64,000 nt of DNA from Sindora glabra (GCA_020226215.1 CM035226.1:61589455-61653454); one strand, 5' to 3'. Shown: positions 14,500-27,115, counted from the stretch's first letter. The notes: a model not told the origin generated them from the letters alone. Numbers and translations: made by a program.

Positions 14500-14880
14500 C
14501 TTCTGTCAATGATTTTCACTATGGGCGGGAAAATTTGGGCGACCCGATGAAATCCGACAGGAACAATCCGATCTCTGGCGGCAGAAGGCGGGTCTGCTGT
14601 TGGGTTCGGGCGAGGCAGGCTGCATATGAAAAGGGAATTCGGGTGTCGATCGTGGGCGGATCGCTTTGAACCTAACCATTACAACCCGAGAACCGACCGA
14701 AACACTCCGAAGCGGCGTCATGTTGCTTGGTTCCTTTAATTTCAGATATGGTTCTAGCCTCTTACTCGACCAAACACTCAGAAATCAAACCCTATTCCTC
14801 TGAATGTCTTTGAAGCCCTAACAGTCAAGCAGAAAGGCACCCACGACCCACCCATCATCTAGCGTCGATTTCGCCCCGGT
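14500..14880 (+). promoter_or_regulatory. Putative orphan promoter and 5' non-coding exon
   Basis: This is the least AT-rich stretch of the left half. It contains GGGCGGGAAA (14523-14532), which fits the plant E2F site TTTCCCGCC on the other strand. An AAACCCTA box precedes CTCTGAATGTC, and a pyrimidine-rich leader runs to CCCCG followed by GTGAGC at 14879, a good splice donor. The combination looks like the promoter and untranslated first exon of a housekeeping or growth-linked gene on the + strand. No coding exon follows before the TPS fragment at 16420, so it is either a relic, a transposon-captured fragment or a gene whose coding exons I cannot see. A 71-residue minus-strand reading frame (14506-14721) overlaps it but has no recognisable family. 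Confidence 0.3.
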
Positions 14881-16260
14881 GAGCAGGTCTATCCATCCTT
14901 GCGAATCTTCGCACTTGGAAGTGGTCTGATTCAGTTATGGACCTATCGCATGGACCCTGTAGTTGGTAGATTTAGATTTGACGAACACGAAGGGCTTGTT
15001 GAAGTTGTTAATGTCTACAAATTTCAACTGTTGTTTATCTGTGGATATATCTGATTTGCATATTTAATTACTAAGGTTTGCTTCCAATATGTAATTGGGG
15101 ATTTAATAATCATTCAACAGTTATGAATTTGTGTTGTTTTAATTTTTTAGGTTTGGTGTGGTGTTTGTCATTCCATTCATCTATTTGTTTCATGGTTTTA
15201 TTCAATGAATTTCACTTTATCCTTCTCTTGTTTTTTTGTGCGTGCAAAGTGGCCCGCCCGACCGAATTTATGGTTACCGTCATTCATAACCGACAGCTTT
15301 GGATAGTTTCGGTGACATAGTGACTGTTGGTTTTGGGCCATATTTTAAACGTTTTGGATTGTTATGATCATTTAAGCAGAGTGCGTAACCGGCCTAAATC
15401 AATCGATTTCTACCCTTAATTTTTACGGATATAATTTATATGTGACAAGCTTTGTCATTTGAAAATTGACAATTACATTTCAATCTCAATAACATTTTTT
15501 AAGAGGTTACCGGTCATTTATTACCCATTAATATTTTTAAATGATTTTTTAAATTTAAAAATATTTTAAATAAATAAGAGGATAAAGATAGATTCAAAAA
15601 ATATGTTGGCTTCATATTTCTGAAATTTATGTATTTTTAATTTTTAAATAAATATTTTATCTCTCTCATAAAGTATTTTTAAATTAAAAAACGCAAAACT
15701 AATTAAACATGTTAATCAAGTATAAATTTGTAATTTAGAAGAAACTATCACACAGACTATTATTGGAGGCTGTCATGTAATACCTTCTCTATTTTCACTC
15801 TCACCCATAACCTCTCATTTGAAAAATTGAACTTCATCCTACTATACAGGTGTGGCAAACCTAAATTAAATTATAAATCTGAGTTTAAATTTATCTTCTT
15901 TATTTTTCATATATGTTCGTGGAGGCTTAACCAGTTCTAATATCACAAAAGATGAAAATTAACTCCATAAGAAGAGAACCGAAAACAAGAGACGTATATC
16001 TCACATTTATACGACCCACTTATATATCTTTTTCTTTTGATTTTTGTGTATATCTTTCTTTTCATTTCATAATGTTTATCTTAATTTTTTTTTAAAAATT
16101 ATCATGTAAGATGGATAATTACTCTAGAGATTAAAGTATTAATAAATTTCTTCTTTTTAAGTGTTATTTTTATAATTCATATCCCTACCAATTATGACAG
16201 GTAAGATTAATTCGCTTGAATTAATATAGTTTCTGCTAAATCAATAACACTTTATTGTCT
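14881..16260. other. Intergenic or intron-like sequence
   Basis: It is T-rich and intron-like to about 15240. A short higher-GC patch at 15240-15330 has no clear acceptor before it. AT-rich sequence then runs to the TPS promoter fragment. No supported gene was found. Confidence 0.4.
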
Positions 16261-16419
16261 ATCTTAATTTATTTACTGAGCACATCAGAAATTTTCATCT
16301 ATAGATATATCCGCTATCCGCAGAAGAAGCAATAAGCCCACAGTCCCATTTGTTATCCGTCCTCCTTTGTTAAGCACCCGTTTCTTTCATAGGCTTAAGT
16401 AAGCATCAGAAAGCAAATA

Positions 16420-16542
16420 ATGGCTTCTGAAGCTTCAATACTTACACCTTCAATTTCAATTCAAGATTCCGCTCGACATCTTGCGAATTTTGAACCTTCC
16501 ATTTGGGGGGATTACTTCCTCCAATATGCCTCTGAATTTCTG
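16420..16542 (+). pseudogene. Orphan first exon of a TPS-a terpene synthase
   Basis: The exon encodes 41 residues beginning MASEASILTP and reaching PSIWGDYFLQYASEFL. It ends in phase 0 at an intact donor (CTG|GTATAT). It contains the R-H-x8-W form of the N-terminal TPS motif (R19, H20, W29). The 5' flank and start context (CAAATAATGGCT) closely match those of the intact gene 2.1 kb downstream. Intron-1-like sequence continues to about 17150 (compare CATTGAACTTCC there with the same string in intron 1 of copy A), and then homology stops. No exon 2 follows before the next first exon at 18629. It is most simply a truncated tandem duplicate. Because the phase matches, it could also be an alternative first exon spliced to exon 2 at 19252. 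Confidence 0.85.
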
Positions 16543-16562
16543 GTATATATTATATCTATCAA

Positions 16563-16564
<2 letters not shown>

Positions 16565-16609
<45 letters not shown>
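16565..16609. repeat. (TA)n microsatellite
   Basis: About 22 TA units, 22 bases after the donor of the orphan TPS exon. Confidence 0.95.
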
Positions 16610-16612
<3 letters not shown>

Positions 16613-17417
16613 TGAATATTTCTGGTATATGTATCAAGCAGTCCTCCATCTCTCCATGCGCCATATAAAGTACATATCTTTTCAGAATTTTATTTTGCAA
16701 TTGCTGAATATTATATATATATTTATACATAATTTTATTAATTACAATATAATCATAACTACAATCATAATACAGATCTTCACTTTGTCGAAGTGGTTAA
16801 TTTCTCAGGCACATGTTGGCAATTGTCCGAGGATCGGTATTAGTTGAAGGAAAACTACAAACGTAATTTAAAATTACAATTAAAAGCAATTGTTTCTGTT
16901 ACAGGGATTATGGTACGCCTATAAATGATGTACCTTGTTATTTTTATCTTTTAAAATAACAATTGTTTGGATTTCCCACGTGTTGTGGAAAAATTAGGTG
17001 GAGATGGATAACATTATCCAAAAACAATTAGGTCGAAATTTGGATAAGCTACTTCTACCCATTCAGTTGACAAATGAATTTGATTTGGAAAGAATTCCAG
17101 CCTATTGTTTCATTCATTGAACTTCCGTGCTTTATTGTTACTTTTATCCCAATATTATCTATACTACTATATATACGAAGGAGATTATCAATTTTTGGCG
17201 TCTTCTTCTTTTTTTTTTTTCAAAAAATTAATATAATTCTCTTTTATTTTAAAGGTAATAAAATAAAAAAATAATTTTCAATCACTTCAAATATAAAATA
17301 ATTATTTACTAAATTAAAATATTTTTTCTAGTTATGAATAATTTAGTAATGATATCATTTTACATCAAATTCATGATCATTAACTATATCCTAACTATAT
17401 AATTAGTATCAAATATT

Positions 17418-17420
<3 letters not shown>

Positions 17421-17490
<70 letters not shown>
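17421..17490. repeat. (TA)n microsatellite
   Basis: About 35 TA units between the orphan exon and the intact TPS gene. Confidence 0.95.
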
Positions 17491-17494
<4 letters not shown>

Positions 17495-17659
17495 TTAATT
17501 CAATATAAACACATAAAAAACAAGTCAATAAGTAAATAAATATGTAATGTTATTAACATAATTAATTAAAATTTAGATAATCATATTCATGTTTTAAATA
17601 TTTTGATTGTATTAATATATTTTGATCTTAAGATAAATATGAATTAATTTAGTCTAATT

Positions 17660-18178
17660 GACTAAAATACTATTTTAATCCTTATAGATGCAATTTTTCT
17701 TAATTTAATTCTTATTTAATTTTCATCCTCAATTTTGTCCATCACGGATTCAGTTTCCTTCAATTTTGTCCCATCCATCTCAAACTAAATTTGCTAAAAT
17801 AATGGTATGGAAGTTCAAAATTTAACTTGAAGTCATTTGATATTTATATAAACACTAAATATGACTTGTATAGAAGTAAGTATCTTAGTAATTAAATTAG
17901 TACAATATTATAATACATAATAGTAATGATATAATTAAAGTTATTATTATGTGTTTTAATTTTTAAATTAAAGTCATGCAGTTAGTGTAGACTATGAAAG
18001 GTGCTGCTACACAAGTATTTGATGGTTTCACATAAGATTTTATGTTTCATGCCTACAATTTTGTTAAAAAATATTAATATTAGATGACTAAGAAGATCTA
18101 ATTGAATCAAATTAAAATTTTCAAAGACCAAATTGAGAAAAACTTACATCTTTGAGGGACCAAAATAATGTTTTAGTC
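17660..18178. mobile_element. Inverted-repeat (Mutator-like) MITE upstream of the TPS gene
   Basis: The left end GACTAAAATACTATTTTAAT and the reverse complement of the right end, GACTAAAACATTATTTTGGT, pair over roughly 70 bases, with degenerate pairing further in. Long AT-rich inverted repeats of this 'tttggtccctcaa' kind are common in plant Mutator-like MITEs. I could not define a clean target duplication. It ends about 450 bases before the start codon of the intact TPS, so it lies in or near its promoter. Confidence 0.55.
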
Positions 18179-18503
18179 TAATATTTATGTATCTATTTAC
18201 ACTAATATATTCTTTTATATTATTTTATATTTTTTAATTAGTTCAACAGTAGTTTTTGCTAAATACTTATAATACAAAAAGTTAACTTATCAACTTTTAA
18301 TTATAAATCAACTTATCAATTTTCAATTAACTTATCAATTATGCATTAATTTATCAATTATTAGCCTATAATCTTAAACGTGTAGTATATTAGAAGTTTC
18401 TAGGTTCGAATCAAGTTTAACATTTTATATTTACATAAATGGAAAAGTGATAAGCCCTTCAAATATTTTCTATTTCCTTCGCATTTGGCCCTTGGGTTCC
18501 TTC

Positions 18504-18513
18504 TATATAAATA
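18504..18513 (+). promoter_or_regulatory. TATA box of TPS copy A
   Basis: TATATAAATA is followed by GCCCCAC, about 120 bases upstream of the start codon. Spacing is right for a plant core promoter with a leader of roughly 90 bases. The matching position upstream of the orphan first exon reads ATAGATATAT, a weaker box. Confidence 0.7.
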
Positions 18514-18628
18514 GCCCCACAATGCAAAGAAGCAATAAGCCAACGAGTGGTATTTTGGGATATATCTATCCTCTTTCATTAGATACATCCTTTTTCATAA
18601 GCTTAAGTGAGTATCAGAAAAGCAAATA

Positions 18629-20673
18629 ATGGCTACTGAAGTTTCAAAATGCTCAATTCAAAACGCCAATCGACCTCTCGTAAAATTTCTTCCTTCCATT
18701 TGGGGGGATTTTTTCCTCCAATATGCTTCCGAATTTATGGTATATATCATGCCACCTCTCTGTGTGTGTGTGTGTTTATCGATCTATCTATAAACATATG
18801 CAATACTGAGTTAGAACTATGATATTTAAAAGTTTGTGTTTCTAGACATTATGGTTCGTGTAAGTCATCTGCCTTTTTCTTTTTTGGTACGTCTTTTAAA
18901 TCATTATTATTTGGGCCTTCTACATGTTACTAAAACAAAGGCAGCCAGTTGAAGTGTTATATATAGATAATTAATTAGATGGAGAATTGGAAAAATAAGC
19001 CTATATCTCTTCTGATTGGTCTCTGTCGTAAACAACGTACGATTCTGTCGAGAATTGAACCTAATTCTGAAAGATTCTAACCTTTTGCTTTGTCCATTGA
19101 ACTTCCACGCTTTATTATTACATTATAATGCTAAGGTTTGTGGTTACTTTTTCGCATTATTGATGAAGTTCAAAAGTACGATAAGAAAAGCTTGAGTATG
19201 GATACTCTATTGTTTATATCAACATTTCATTCTTTTCAACTATTTGTTCAGGAAGTGGATAATAACATGAAACAGAAAGTTGGAGTACTGAAAGAGGAAG
19301 TAAGGAGGATGCTTGTCTCTTCTGTTAATCACAATTTCTCTCGGAAACTGGATTTTATTGACTCAATCCAACGCTTGGGTGTGTCTTACCACTTTCAACA
19401 TGAGATTGATGAGGCATTGGAACAAATTCATGAAAGTTTTACCAACAATGCTATCATCACTCCCGGTGATCATGATCTTCATTCCGTTGCCCTACTCTTT
19501 CGTTTGCTTAGGCAACAAGGATATCATGTTTCATCAGGTCTGTTTTGAGCTTGTTGCTGTTATGTTTTTATTTGCACATTTACTAGCTACTACATCTGAA
19601 AAGTTGAAGTTATTTAGGAAGCGGGTTATGAATAATTTGTTAGACTTTTAATATGTTTTCTCACATAAAAGTTTTTTTATTTTAATAATTATTTATCTTT
19701 GATAATATTAGTTAATAGATCTTTATCGATTAATAAAAACAGGTATATTTGTCCAGTATAAAGACCAAAAAGGAAACTTCAATGAAAAACTTAGGAATGA
19801 TGTTGGAGGAATGCTGAGCTTGTATGAAGCTGCGCAACTGAGGATTGATGGAGATGATATACTTGCTAAAGCCCTTGATTTCATCTCCACTCAGCTCAAG
19901 TTATTGAGCAGCCAATTGGACCCTTCTCTTGGGGCACAAGTGGAACATAGCTTAAGGCAGCCTTTTCATAAGAGACTGAAAAGGATAGAGGCAAGGCATT
20001 ACATGTCTTCCTACCAACATGATCCTTCCCATAATGAAATTTTGCTAAACTTTGCAAAGTTAGACTTTGATATGCTGCAAAAATTGCATCAAAATGAAAT
20101 CGGCAATATCACCAAGTAAGGATTCTGATTATATATTTTTAAGTTAGATGTACTTATATTTATTTTTTTTCATAATTAATCTCGCTTATAGCTGCACATA
20201 TCTGATTTATTTTAATCTTATCTATTTATTTATGACACATGTTTATGTGTGCGTGTGTGTGTGAGAGAGAGACAGAGATTCTGCAGCAGCGCTTAGTGCA
20301 ATCAGATAATATTTCTCGTCCAAACATACTTTTTGTTAAAAATGATTATTGAAAATCATATTAGATTGTAGGATAACCAAGGTTTATTTATAATTTAGGT
20401 GGTGGAAAGAGTCAAACTGTGCAAGACGAGTTCCATACGGCAGAGATAGGTTGGTTGAAGCCTACTTTTGGCCACTGAGCATTTCCTATGAGCCACAATA
20501 CAGCGTTGCAAGAAGCATAACGGCCAAACTGGTTGCACTTTTGGGGCTTCTGGATGATACTTACGATGCCTATGGCACAGTTCAAGAACTTGAACTCTTC
20601 ACAGAAGCAGTCAAGAGGTTAGTTGACTTTTTAACTTGTGAAGCCATTCACTAATCATACACGCGCGCGCGCG

Positions 20674-20719
<46 letters not shown>

Positions 20720-23115
20720 ACATAAAATAAACTAATAGTTTGTTTGGGAGAAGAAGAATAAAAGGGAAGGATGGAGAAGAAAAGGCTAATGAATAACCTT
20801 CCTCTTATTTGATAGAGTTTTAGAAGAAGGAGAGAAGGAAATGTGAAGTTATGATTAATTGTCTAAAACTTTTTTATACCTTTTAATTAACATTTTTTTT
20901 TTCATCTAATTTGTAAGCTTTTGGAAGATTTTTTTATAAAAAAAATTAAATAAGAGGTGGCAGAGTCATAAATTAACCATTCATTTTCCTTACTGTCCTA
21001 TTCTTTTATCCATTCTTGTTTCCCTTCAATTCTTTTCATATCTCTCAAATATACTATAAAATTTTCACAATTCTAGATTTATATATTTAAGATTTAACTA
21101 CTAAATTTCAAATATTTGCAATTCAAATGTATTATTCCAATAAATACTCTATCAAAGGATTATGAGACTTTTGATGATTTTTCGTATATCTCAATCAAAG
21201 AATAAAAAACTCAATGCATTATCAAAGGTTAATACATGGATTATTAATGTTAAAAGAATTTTAAAAAAAAATACACTGAGACAATCATTCAAATGACCTT
21301 ACAAAACTTACTAAACCATGAACATTACTTTTCGCCCTCTTCCTATTTAATTCTTATTGTATGTTTGGGAGTTAGGAAAAGAAGAAAACAAAAAATAATG
21401 AGAAAAAGTAGAAGAAAGGAAACAGAAAAAAAATAAATCATTGAGTCATAATTTTATTTCTATTTGGTTTGGATTTTTAAACAATCCTTTAAATCCTCCA
21501 AATTGAAGAAATATAAAATAATTAGTAGTAGAAAGTTTTTGAGAACTTTGAAAGATTAGTCAGAAACTTTCCTTCCTTAATCAAAATTTTGAATCAAGGA
21601 ATAGTTTATGACATAACATTTCCTTCTCTCCTTCCCCTAATTTCTCCTTGATCCAAATATAGCAATATGGTATGTTAGGGAGTAATGAGGAAAATAGAAA
21701 GGAAGATAGTGAGAAAGAATAAAATGAAAGAAAAAGGAGAGGGGATAAAGAATGGACTTTCCTTGTATTTATTTAAATATTCAAAAATTCCTTTAAAATT
21801 TTTCAAATTGAAAGAGCACAAAATAACTATGAAAATATTGGAAGACTTTGAAGAGTTAGTTGTAAACTTCTAGTATTTTTATTTCTTTAATGAAAACTCT
21901 CAAACAACATAACCTTCTCCCTTTCCTTTCACTCCATTCTCTTCTATTAAAATGTAACATTAAAATTCTCATTTTATTATAGTCTTGAATAATTTCATTT
22001 TAATTTAAATTTTAGATGGGATGCTAGCCCTATTAATTTTCTTCCCGAAGGCATGAAAGCACTATTTGGCATTATTACAGAGTTGTGTAATGAAATTGAA
22101 TCAGTCATAGCAAATGAGGAAAAATCAAAATTTGTTACTCAACATGTCAAACAAGCTGTAAGTTATTAATTTTTAAACTTTCTTTCACTCTTCCTATACA
22201 TATGGTGCTTTGAGATATAATATTGAACTGATTAGCGAGGTTGCTTATAATAGCTCTACAACTTGGCACAAGCTTACTTGACTGAAACAAAGTGGGGCAA
22301 TGAAGGCTACATTCCAACTTACAGTGAGTACAAAAGTAATGGAGTTGCCTCATCTACGTACCCTCTTCAAATAATTTCATTTGTTGGCCTAACAACATTG
22401 GCAACCAAAGAGTTGCTTAACTGGATTTCAAGTGATCCAGACATCCTTAAGGCTGCTTCAATTATTGGTAGGGTGTGGGATGACATGGCTTCTCATAAGG
22501 TATATTAAATTAATTCATAAGATTTGAGTTTATTTATTTCTTTTTTCGATAATAAGGATTTGAATTAATTTTAACTTCAACATTGCTGCATTATTCTCAT
22601 TATCACCATTTGCAAAGATCTTGGTCAAAGTGATTTCATACCCATTTTTAAAAGTATGGCTAATTTTCTTAAAATTATTCAAATTATTATAAATTACAAT
22701 TATAAGTGTATCATTTTTGTTTTGACCCAAATTGAGCTATAATAATCGATCAAATCAACACATTAGTTTGCAATTGAGCTTCTTGTTTTTCTTGGACCTC
22801 TAGTTTGAGCAAGAAAGAGCCCATGTTGCCTCATCAGTAGAATGTTGTATGAAGCAATATGACATTTCAGAAGAAGAGGCCTATAAAGTACTGCATGATG
22901 ACATCACACATTATTGGAATGTTCTAAACGAAGAGTACCTCAAGCTAGTGAATGTTATCCCAAAGGCAGTGCTTGAATTTTTAGTGAATTTTGCACGTGT
23001 GTCAGAGGTTGCATATGAGAACTACCAAGATGGATACACAACGGGGGAAGTTTTGAAGAAGCATGTTGATGCCCTGATTGTGAATCCAATCCCATACGCA
23101 TTCAACAACCCATGA
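18629..23115 (+). CDS. TPS: Sesquiterpene synthase (TPS-a terpene synthase), intact, 7 exons
   Basis: Exons: 18629-18739, 19252-19537, 19743-20115, 20399-20617, 22016-22157, 22254-22499 and 22804-23115. All introns are GT..AG, and the joined frame is 562 residues plus TGA, normal for TPS-a enzymes. Visible motifs: RPx8W (R15, P16, W25), RDR 272-274, the Mg-binding DDTYD 309-313 and an NSE/DTE-type motif with D453, S457 and E461 across the exon 6/7 junction. Residues 1 to about 235 form the N-terminal domain and the rest the class I alpha domain. There is no plastid transit peptide, so cytosolic ionisation and cyclisation of farnesyl diphosphate is expected. The product cannot be told from sequence. 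The start was chosen because it matches the orphan sister exon and sits about 120 bases after a TATA box. Intron 4 (1.4 kb) holds three small inverted-repeat elements. Family call is near certain; substrate is inferred from family knowledge. Confidence 0.95.
20659..20719. repeat. Compound (CG)n(CA)n(TA)n microsatellite
   Basis: About 6 CG units, then about 17 CA units, then TA units, just inside intron 4 of the intact TPS gene. It should be length-variable and usable as a gene-linked marker. Confidence 0.9.
20736..21056. mobile_element. Tourist-like (PIF/Harbinger) MITE in TPS intron 4
   Basis: Termini are TAGTTTGTTTGGGAGA at the left and, inverted, TAGTATATTTGAGAGA at the right. They are flanked by TAA at 20733-20735 and 21057-21059, the 3-base duplication of Tourist-type elements. 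The element is 321 bp with purine-rich and pyrimidine-rich arms and no coding capacity. Confidence 0.7.
21356..21666. mobile_element. Second Tourist-like MITE in TPS intron 4
   Basis: The left end TTGTATGTTTGGGAG pairs with the inverted right end TTGCTATATTTGGATCAAGG. The purine-rich then pyrimidine-rich layout is like the neighbouring element. Ends are approximate and the target duplication is unclear. Confidence 0.5.
21668..21912. mobile_element. Third Tourist-like MITE in TPS intron 4
   Basis: The left end GGTATGTTAGGGAGTAATGA pairs loosely with the inverted right end GGTTATGTTGTTTGAGAG. It abuts the preceding element almost directly. Ends are approximate. Confidence 0.45.
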
Positions 23116-23137
23116 ATTAGCTATTTAAAGTTTATAA

Positions 23138-23143
23138 AATAAA
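23138..23143 (+). terminator. AATAAA polyadenylation signal of TPS copy A
   Basis: AATAAA lies 23 bases after the stop codon. The pseudogene has the same hexamer in the equivalent place (44192-44197), so the position is conserved. Actual cleavage could use later signals. Confidence 0.5.
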
Positions 23144-24190
23144 TGATGGGTTCAATCAACGTTGGGTTTCTTCAAGCCTGTCTACTTGGTTTCAAAGTCA
23201 TCTAATTTGATTTTCCTCGTGTATCTTAGTTCTACTTTATCGTGACTGTGTACTTTTGTCTTCTGTCTCTTAGCTTTTTTACCTTGCTTTATAAATTATG
23301 ATAAATACCAATAAATGCCAAAATATTTGGTTTCAGTTGTTGCCATAGATTGTTTATTCCTCTCCCTTAATATAAGATGTGCCTTTCTTGCTTAATATTT
23401 TAAATCTTTGTCTCATTTTTTGTATTAGTTATTTAAGATATTTTTAAGAGATCTTCATCGTTGAACTACTAATATTTCATTAACTAACATTAAGTATGAA
23501 GTGGGTTCAAAATATAAGAGCTACTTTTTTTACTTCTACTTCTCAAATCTATATCTTTTTCATTTCTCTCATTTTTTGCATAGGTTTTATAAGGGATTAT
23601 TGTTTGTATTTCATTTGCATAACTTTTGAAGTTATATTTAAGTTTTAAATGCTTATTATATATTTAGTAAAATGTTGTAAGGAAGTCTAAGTCAAATGAA
23701 CAACAATAAGAGATGGGAAAAAATGATTTTTTTATAAAATGACCTTTTTTTGGTATTCTAAGAAAAGAAATTTGCCTTTAGCTTTTTGAAGTGGATAGAT
23801 CTTTAAAAAAAACTCACATGAAATTGATATAAAATTTGCTCCAAATGAACAATCAAGCATAAAGTTATAACATTTCAATATTTTTATCTCAAAGTACAGG
23901 TTTTTGCATAGGTGCTAAATTTGTTTAATTTTTATTATAAATATTCTAGTAGGGAAGTGAAAGGCAACATTAGAGAAATATTATGTAAACACCTCATGAC
24001 AATTTTTTTAACTAAAATTTGATGTGAAATGTAAAAATAAAATAAAATAAAATATAGTTTTCTGCAAAAAAAAATTGACGTACTAACCCATTTTTATGTC
24101 GATTATATAATTGATGTGAAATAATCTAATAAACAATTAGTCAAGTAATAATTGATATCAAACACATTAAACAACTAGCGTTAAAAGCTA

Positions 24191-24204
24191 ATTCTATAGT
24201 AGTG
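24191..24204. mobile_element. CACTA right terminus
   Basis: ATTCTATAGTAGTG is identical to the termini ending at 10736 and 11804. It is preceded by short repeats of the 'attgatgtgaaat / aacaattag' type from about 24060. No matching left end was found to its left. Confidence 0.5.
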
Positions 24205-26399
24205 TTTCTCTCTTCATATATCCAATGGGTTGTCTAAATAGACTTTTTTTTTTGCCTATTAGAAAACCTAATTTTACACCTAGTTGATGGTTTATAAATT
24301 TCACTCTCTTTGCTAACTTAAAATATCTCAATGATAGATTAACTTCTATTATTTAATTTAAGAGTTAAGGTTGAATATGAAGATAACTGACCTTCATTTC
24401 AAAAGACACATTTAAAGATATTATAATTCTTGTTGAATAACTTGATTCTTCTAATATATTAGATTTCACATATTGGTAAGTCCTTTAACAATAATCCTTC
24501 TAAATGTAAAACTTAATTACCAAATCTTTTCATTCCTAGAGAATGATCGTTTTATCTTTAACATTCAAAATTGTGCTAAAATTTTTTTATATAATGCTTG
24601 TATTTTTTTGGTCAAAGTGTGGGCATAAGTTTAAGGAAGGAAAAAATGATAACTTATCTTTGTATTTTCACATGGACTTTTGATGGGTTCCAAAATTTTC
24701 TTAATATTTTGGTAATGTTGAATATGGAAATCTACACCATTCAACTTAAAATCCCTCAAGTAATATGAGAAAAAGTATAATTCTTCATTAGATACAAATT
24801 TATGTAAGGGATGCCATATAAATGAATTATGAGCAGATGATAATTATAAATGTATCATGTCCTTTTTAATTGTATGTTTATTATAAATAAAAAGTTTATT
24901 GTTCATTGTAAAATATAATATTTTTTTTATGTATATGTTGATATAATGATATGGAAATAAAAAAGATTGTATAATATATTTTCATATCGAAAAAGATTGT
25001 AGAATATATTTTCACTTAGAATAAGTTAAATTTTTTAAAAAAGTTGATCAATTAAAAAATGATGTCAACTTTTTTACAAAATTTGTGTTTAATTTTAAAA
25101 TTGTTGCTTCAATGTGTATGGAAAAGGTTTCTCAAACAAAAGATATTATTTTTTTTAATTAATTGGTATTAAAGTACTACGATGTCAAATTGTATAAGAA
25201 AAGCGCCATAATATAAAAAATAATTTAATATTATCAATTTTACATAGAGTAAATTAAATTTAAAAAAGGTTAACCAATTGAAAAAATATATATTATTGTT
25301 TTTACAAAGATAATACTTAATTTTTAAAAATTGTTACTTTAAAGTGTATGGAAAAAGTTCCCAAAATAGAAGACATCATTTTTTAAGTAACCAATGTCAT
25401 CAATTTTTATTTAATAACTAACATTAAAAATTATTTAATAGAACAACATTATTTTATTATAGATGATAATTTTTTTTAATGTCTAATATTAAACATGATT
25501 TACTTGAGCTACCTTAACACATTAGTGTGTTTTAACAACTAATGTATAATCTTTTACCCCCTAGCGTAACTTGAAAATAAAAAAGGTAAAACATAACATG
25601 AGTTGTAAATAAAAAGAATAAAATAATAAATTTTATCTTAAAGTTCTTTTAATCCTAAAACGATTCTTTATTTAATATGGTATACTTACTTTCCAACCAT
25701 AAGATGTTTTTCTTTGATTTTATGTTTATACTCACCTTTTAACTCTAAAATTATTTGTACAACTAAAACATTGTTAGCCTGTTTCTAAATATGTGAGGTT
25801 TAAGCACTTCTTGGAAAAGCGAAGAATATCAACATAAGGATATGTTTAGGCTTTGTATTTGTTATGATAATTTAATTTCTATTTTCATAATCAACCATAT
25901 GATTCTTTATCTAATAAAACATGCTCACTTTCTAACCTTAAGATAATTTTTTTTTTTAGTTTGGTGTTTATGCTCATTGAAGAAAATCATTTAATCTTAA
26001 AATGATTCTCTATCACACCGTATGCTTACCTTATAACTTTAAGATAATTTTCTTTCATTTTGTGTTTATTCACCTTCCAATCCTAAAATTATTTTGCAAG
26101 ATTGAAACTTTTTTATCCTAAATATGTGAGTTTAGCACTTTTGGAGAAAAAAAAAGAAAAATATAAATATAAGAATGTGTTTAGTTTTTGTGTTTATTCT
26201 TCTAATTTAGTTTCTACTTTCATAATCAACAATATTTTATTGCCTATCATTTTAGTAAAACTTTGACATGTTTTCACATATAAGAAATTTAATGCCATTC
26301 ATTTTCTTTAACATTTAGTAATCCACTATCTATTTATATGAAATATGTAATATCATATATCAAATTTTAATGAATATTCATTACATTAACAAGTATTAG

Positions 26400-27115
26400 C
26401 ACTACTACAAAATAGCTAATTAACATTGGGTATTTTAGAGAATTAGATGTCAGTTTATGATTAATACTTAATTAAGCATCATTGTAGACAAAATTTATAT
26501 TGATTTCAAAATAGTCATAAAATATTAAAACAACGTCAATTATGTATTGAAAAACTTGACATCATATCTTATGTTAAAGATGTGGGAAGTAACATTTAAC
26601 ATTAGTCATTTATAAACAACCGACATTCAATTTTGATATGCCACTTCAATTCATATTAATAACTAATATGGTATATTGTAACTCCATCTTGTCTACCTTA
26701 TTCCCCCTATCCCTATTCATCTCTCCTGACCCTAACCTTTTTTGTCAATTCTTCTTCTTAGATCCTTCGTATTTCCCTTGTATTCAATCTTTTAGAACAT
26801 CATACCTAGAAATTAAAGACTATCACATATGAAACCACAAAGTCTTAATGATAGCAATTTTAAATAATAAATCTTGTAACAAAAGTTTTAAAACTATGAA
26901 AGGTTATACCGAGTATCCCAATTATAGATAGATAATGTGCTAAATATTGTCTTGATATTGTTACTCAATATATGAGGTTAGTTATCTTTAGAAAAGTGTG
27001 ATTGAATTCAATCCCTTCAATATATGATGAGCATTCATTAAATCTTAAGAAAATGATAGTATACATTTCATATAAACAAATAATAGACAATACAATAGCA
27101 TTATGCCAACCATTT
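26400..27115. mobile_element. CACTA left end fragment
   Basis: It begins CACTACTACAAAATAGC and continues with subterminal-type repeats ('aacattggg', 'agatgtcag', 'gacatca'). From about 26690 it is similar to 5030-5395, so both belong to one family. It is truncated: no right end appears before the TPS pseudogene exon at 27733. Confidence 0.55.

Noticed and set aside
16785..16850. tRNA-like 'gtcgaagtggttaa' box in TPS intron-like sequence
   Set aside because: It resembles a tRNA A box, but no proper B box or cloverleaf follows.
19313..19651. 112-residue frame overlapping TPS exon 2
   Set aside because: It is a shifted-frame shadow of exon 2 of the intact TPS gene.
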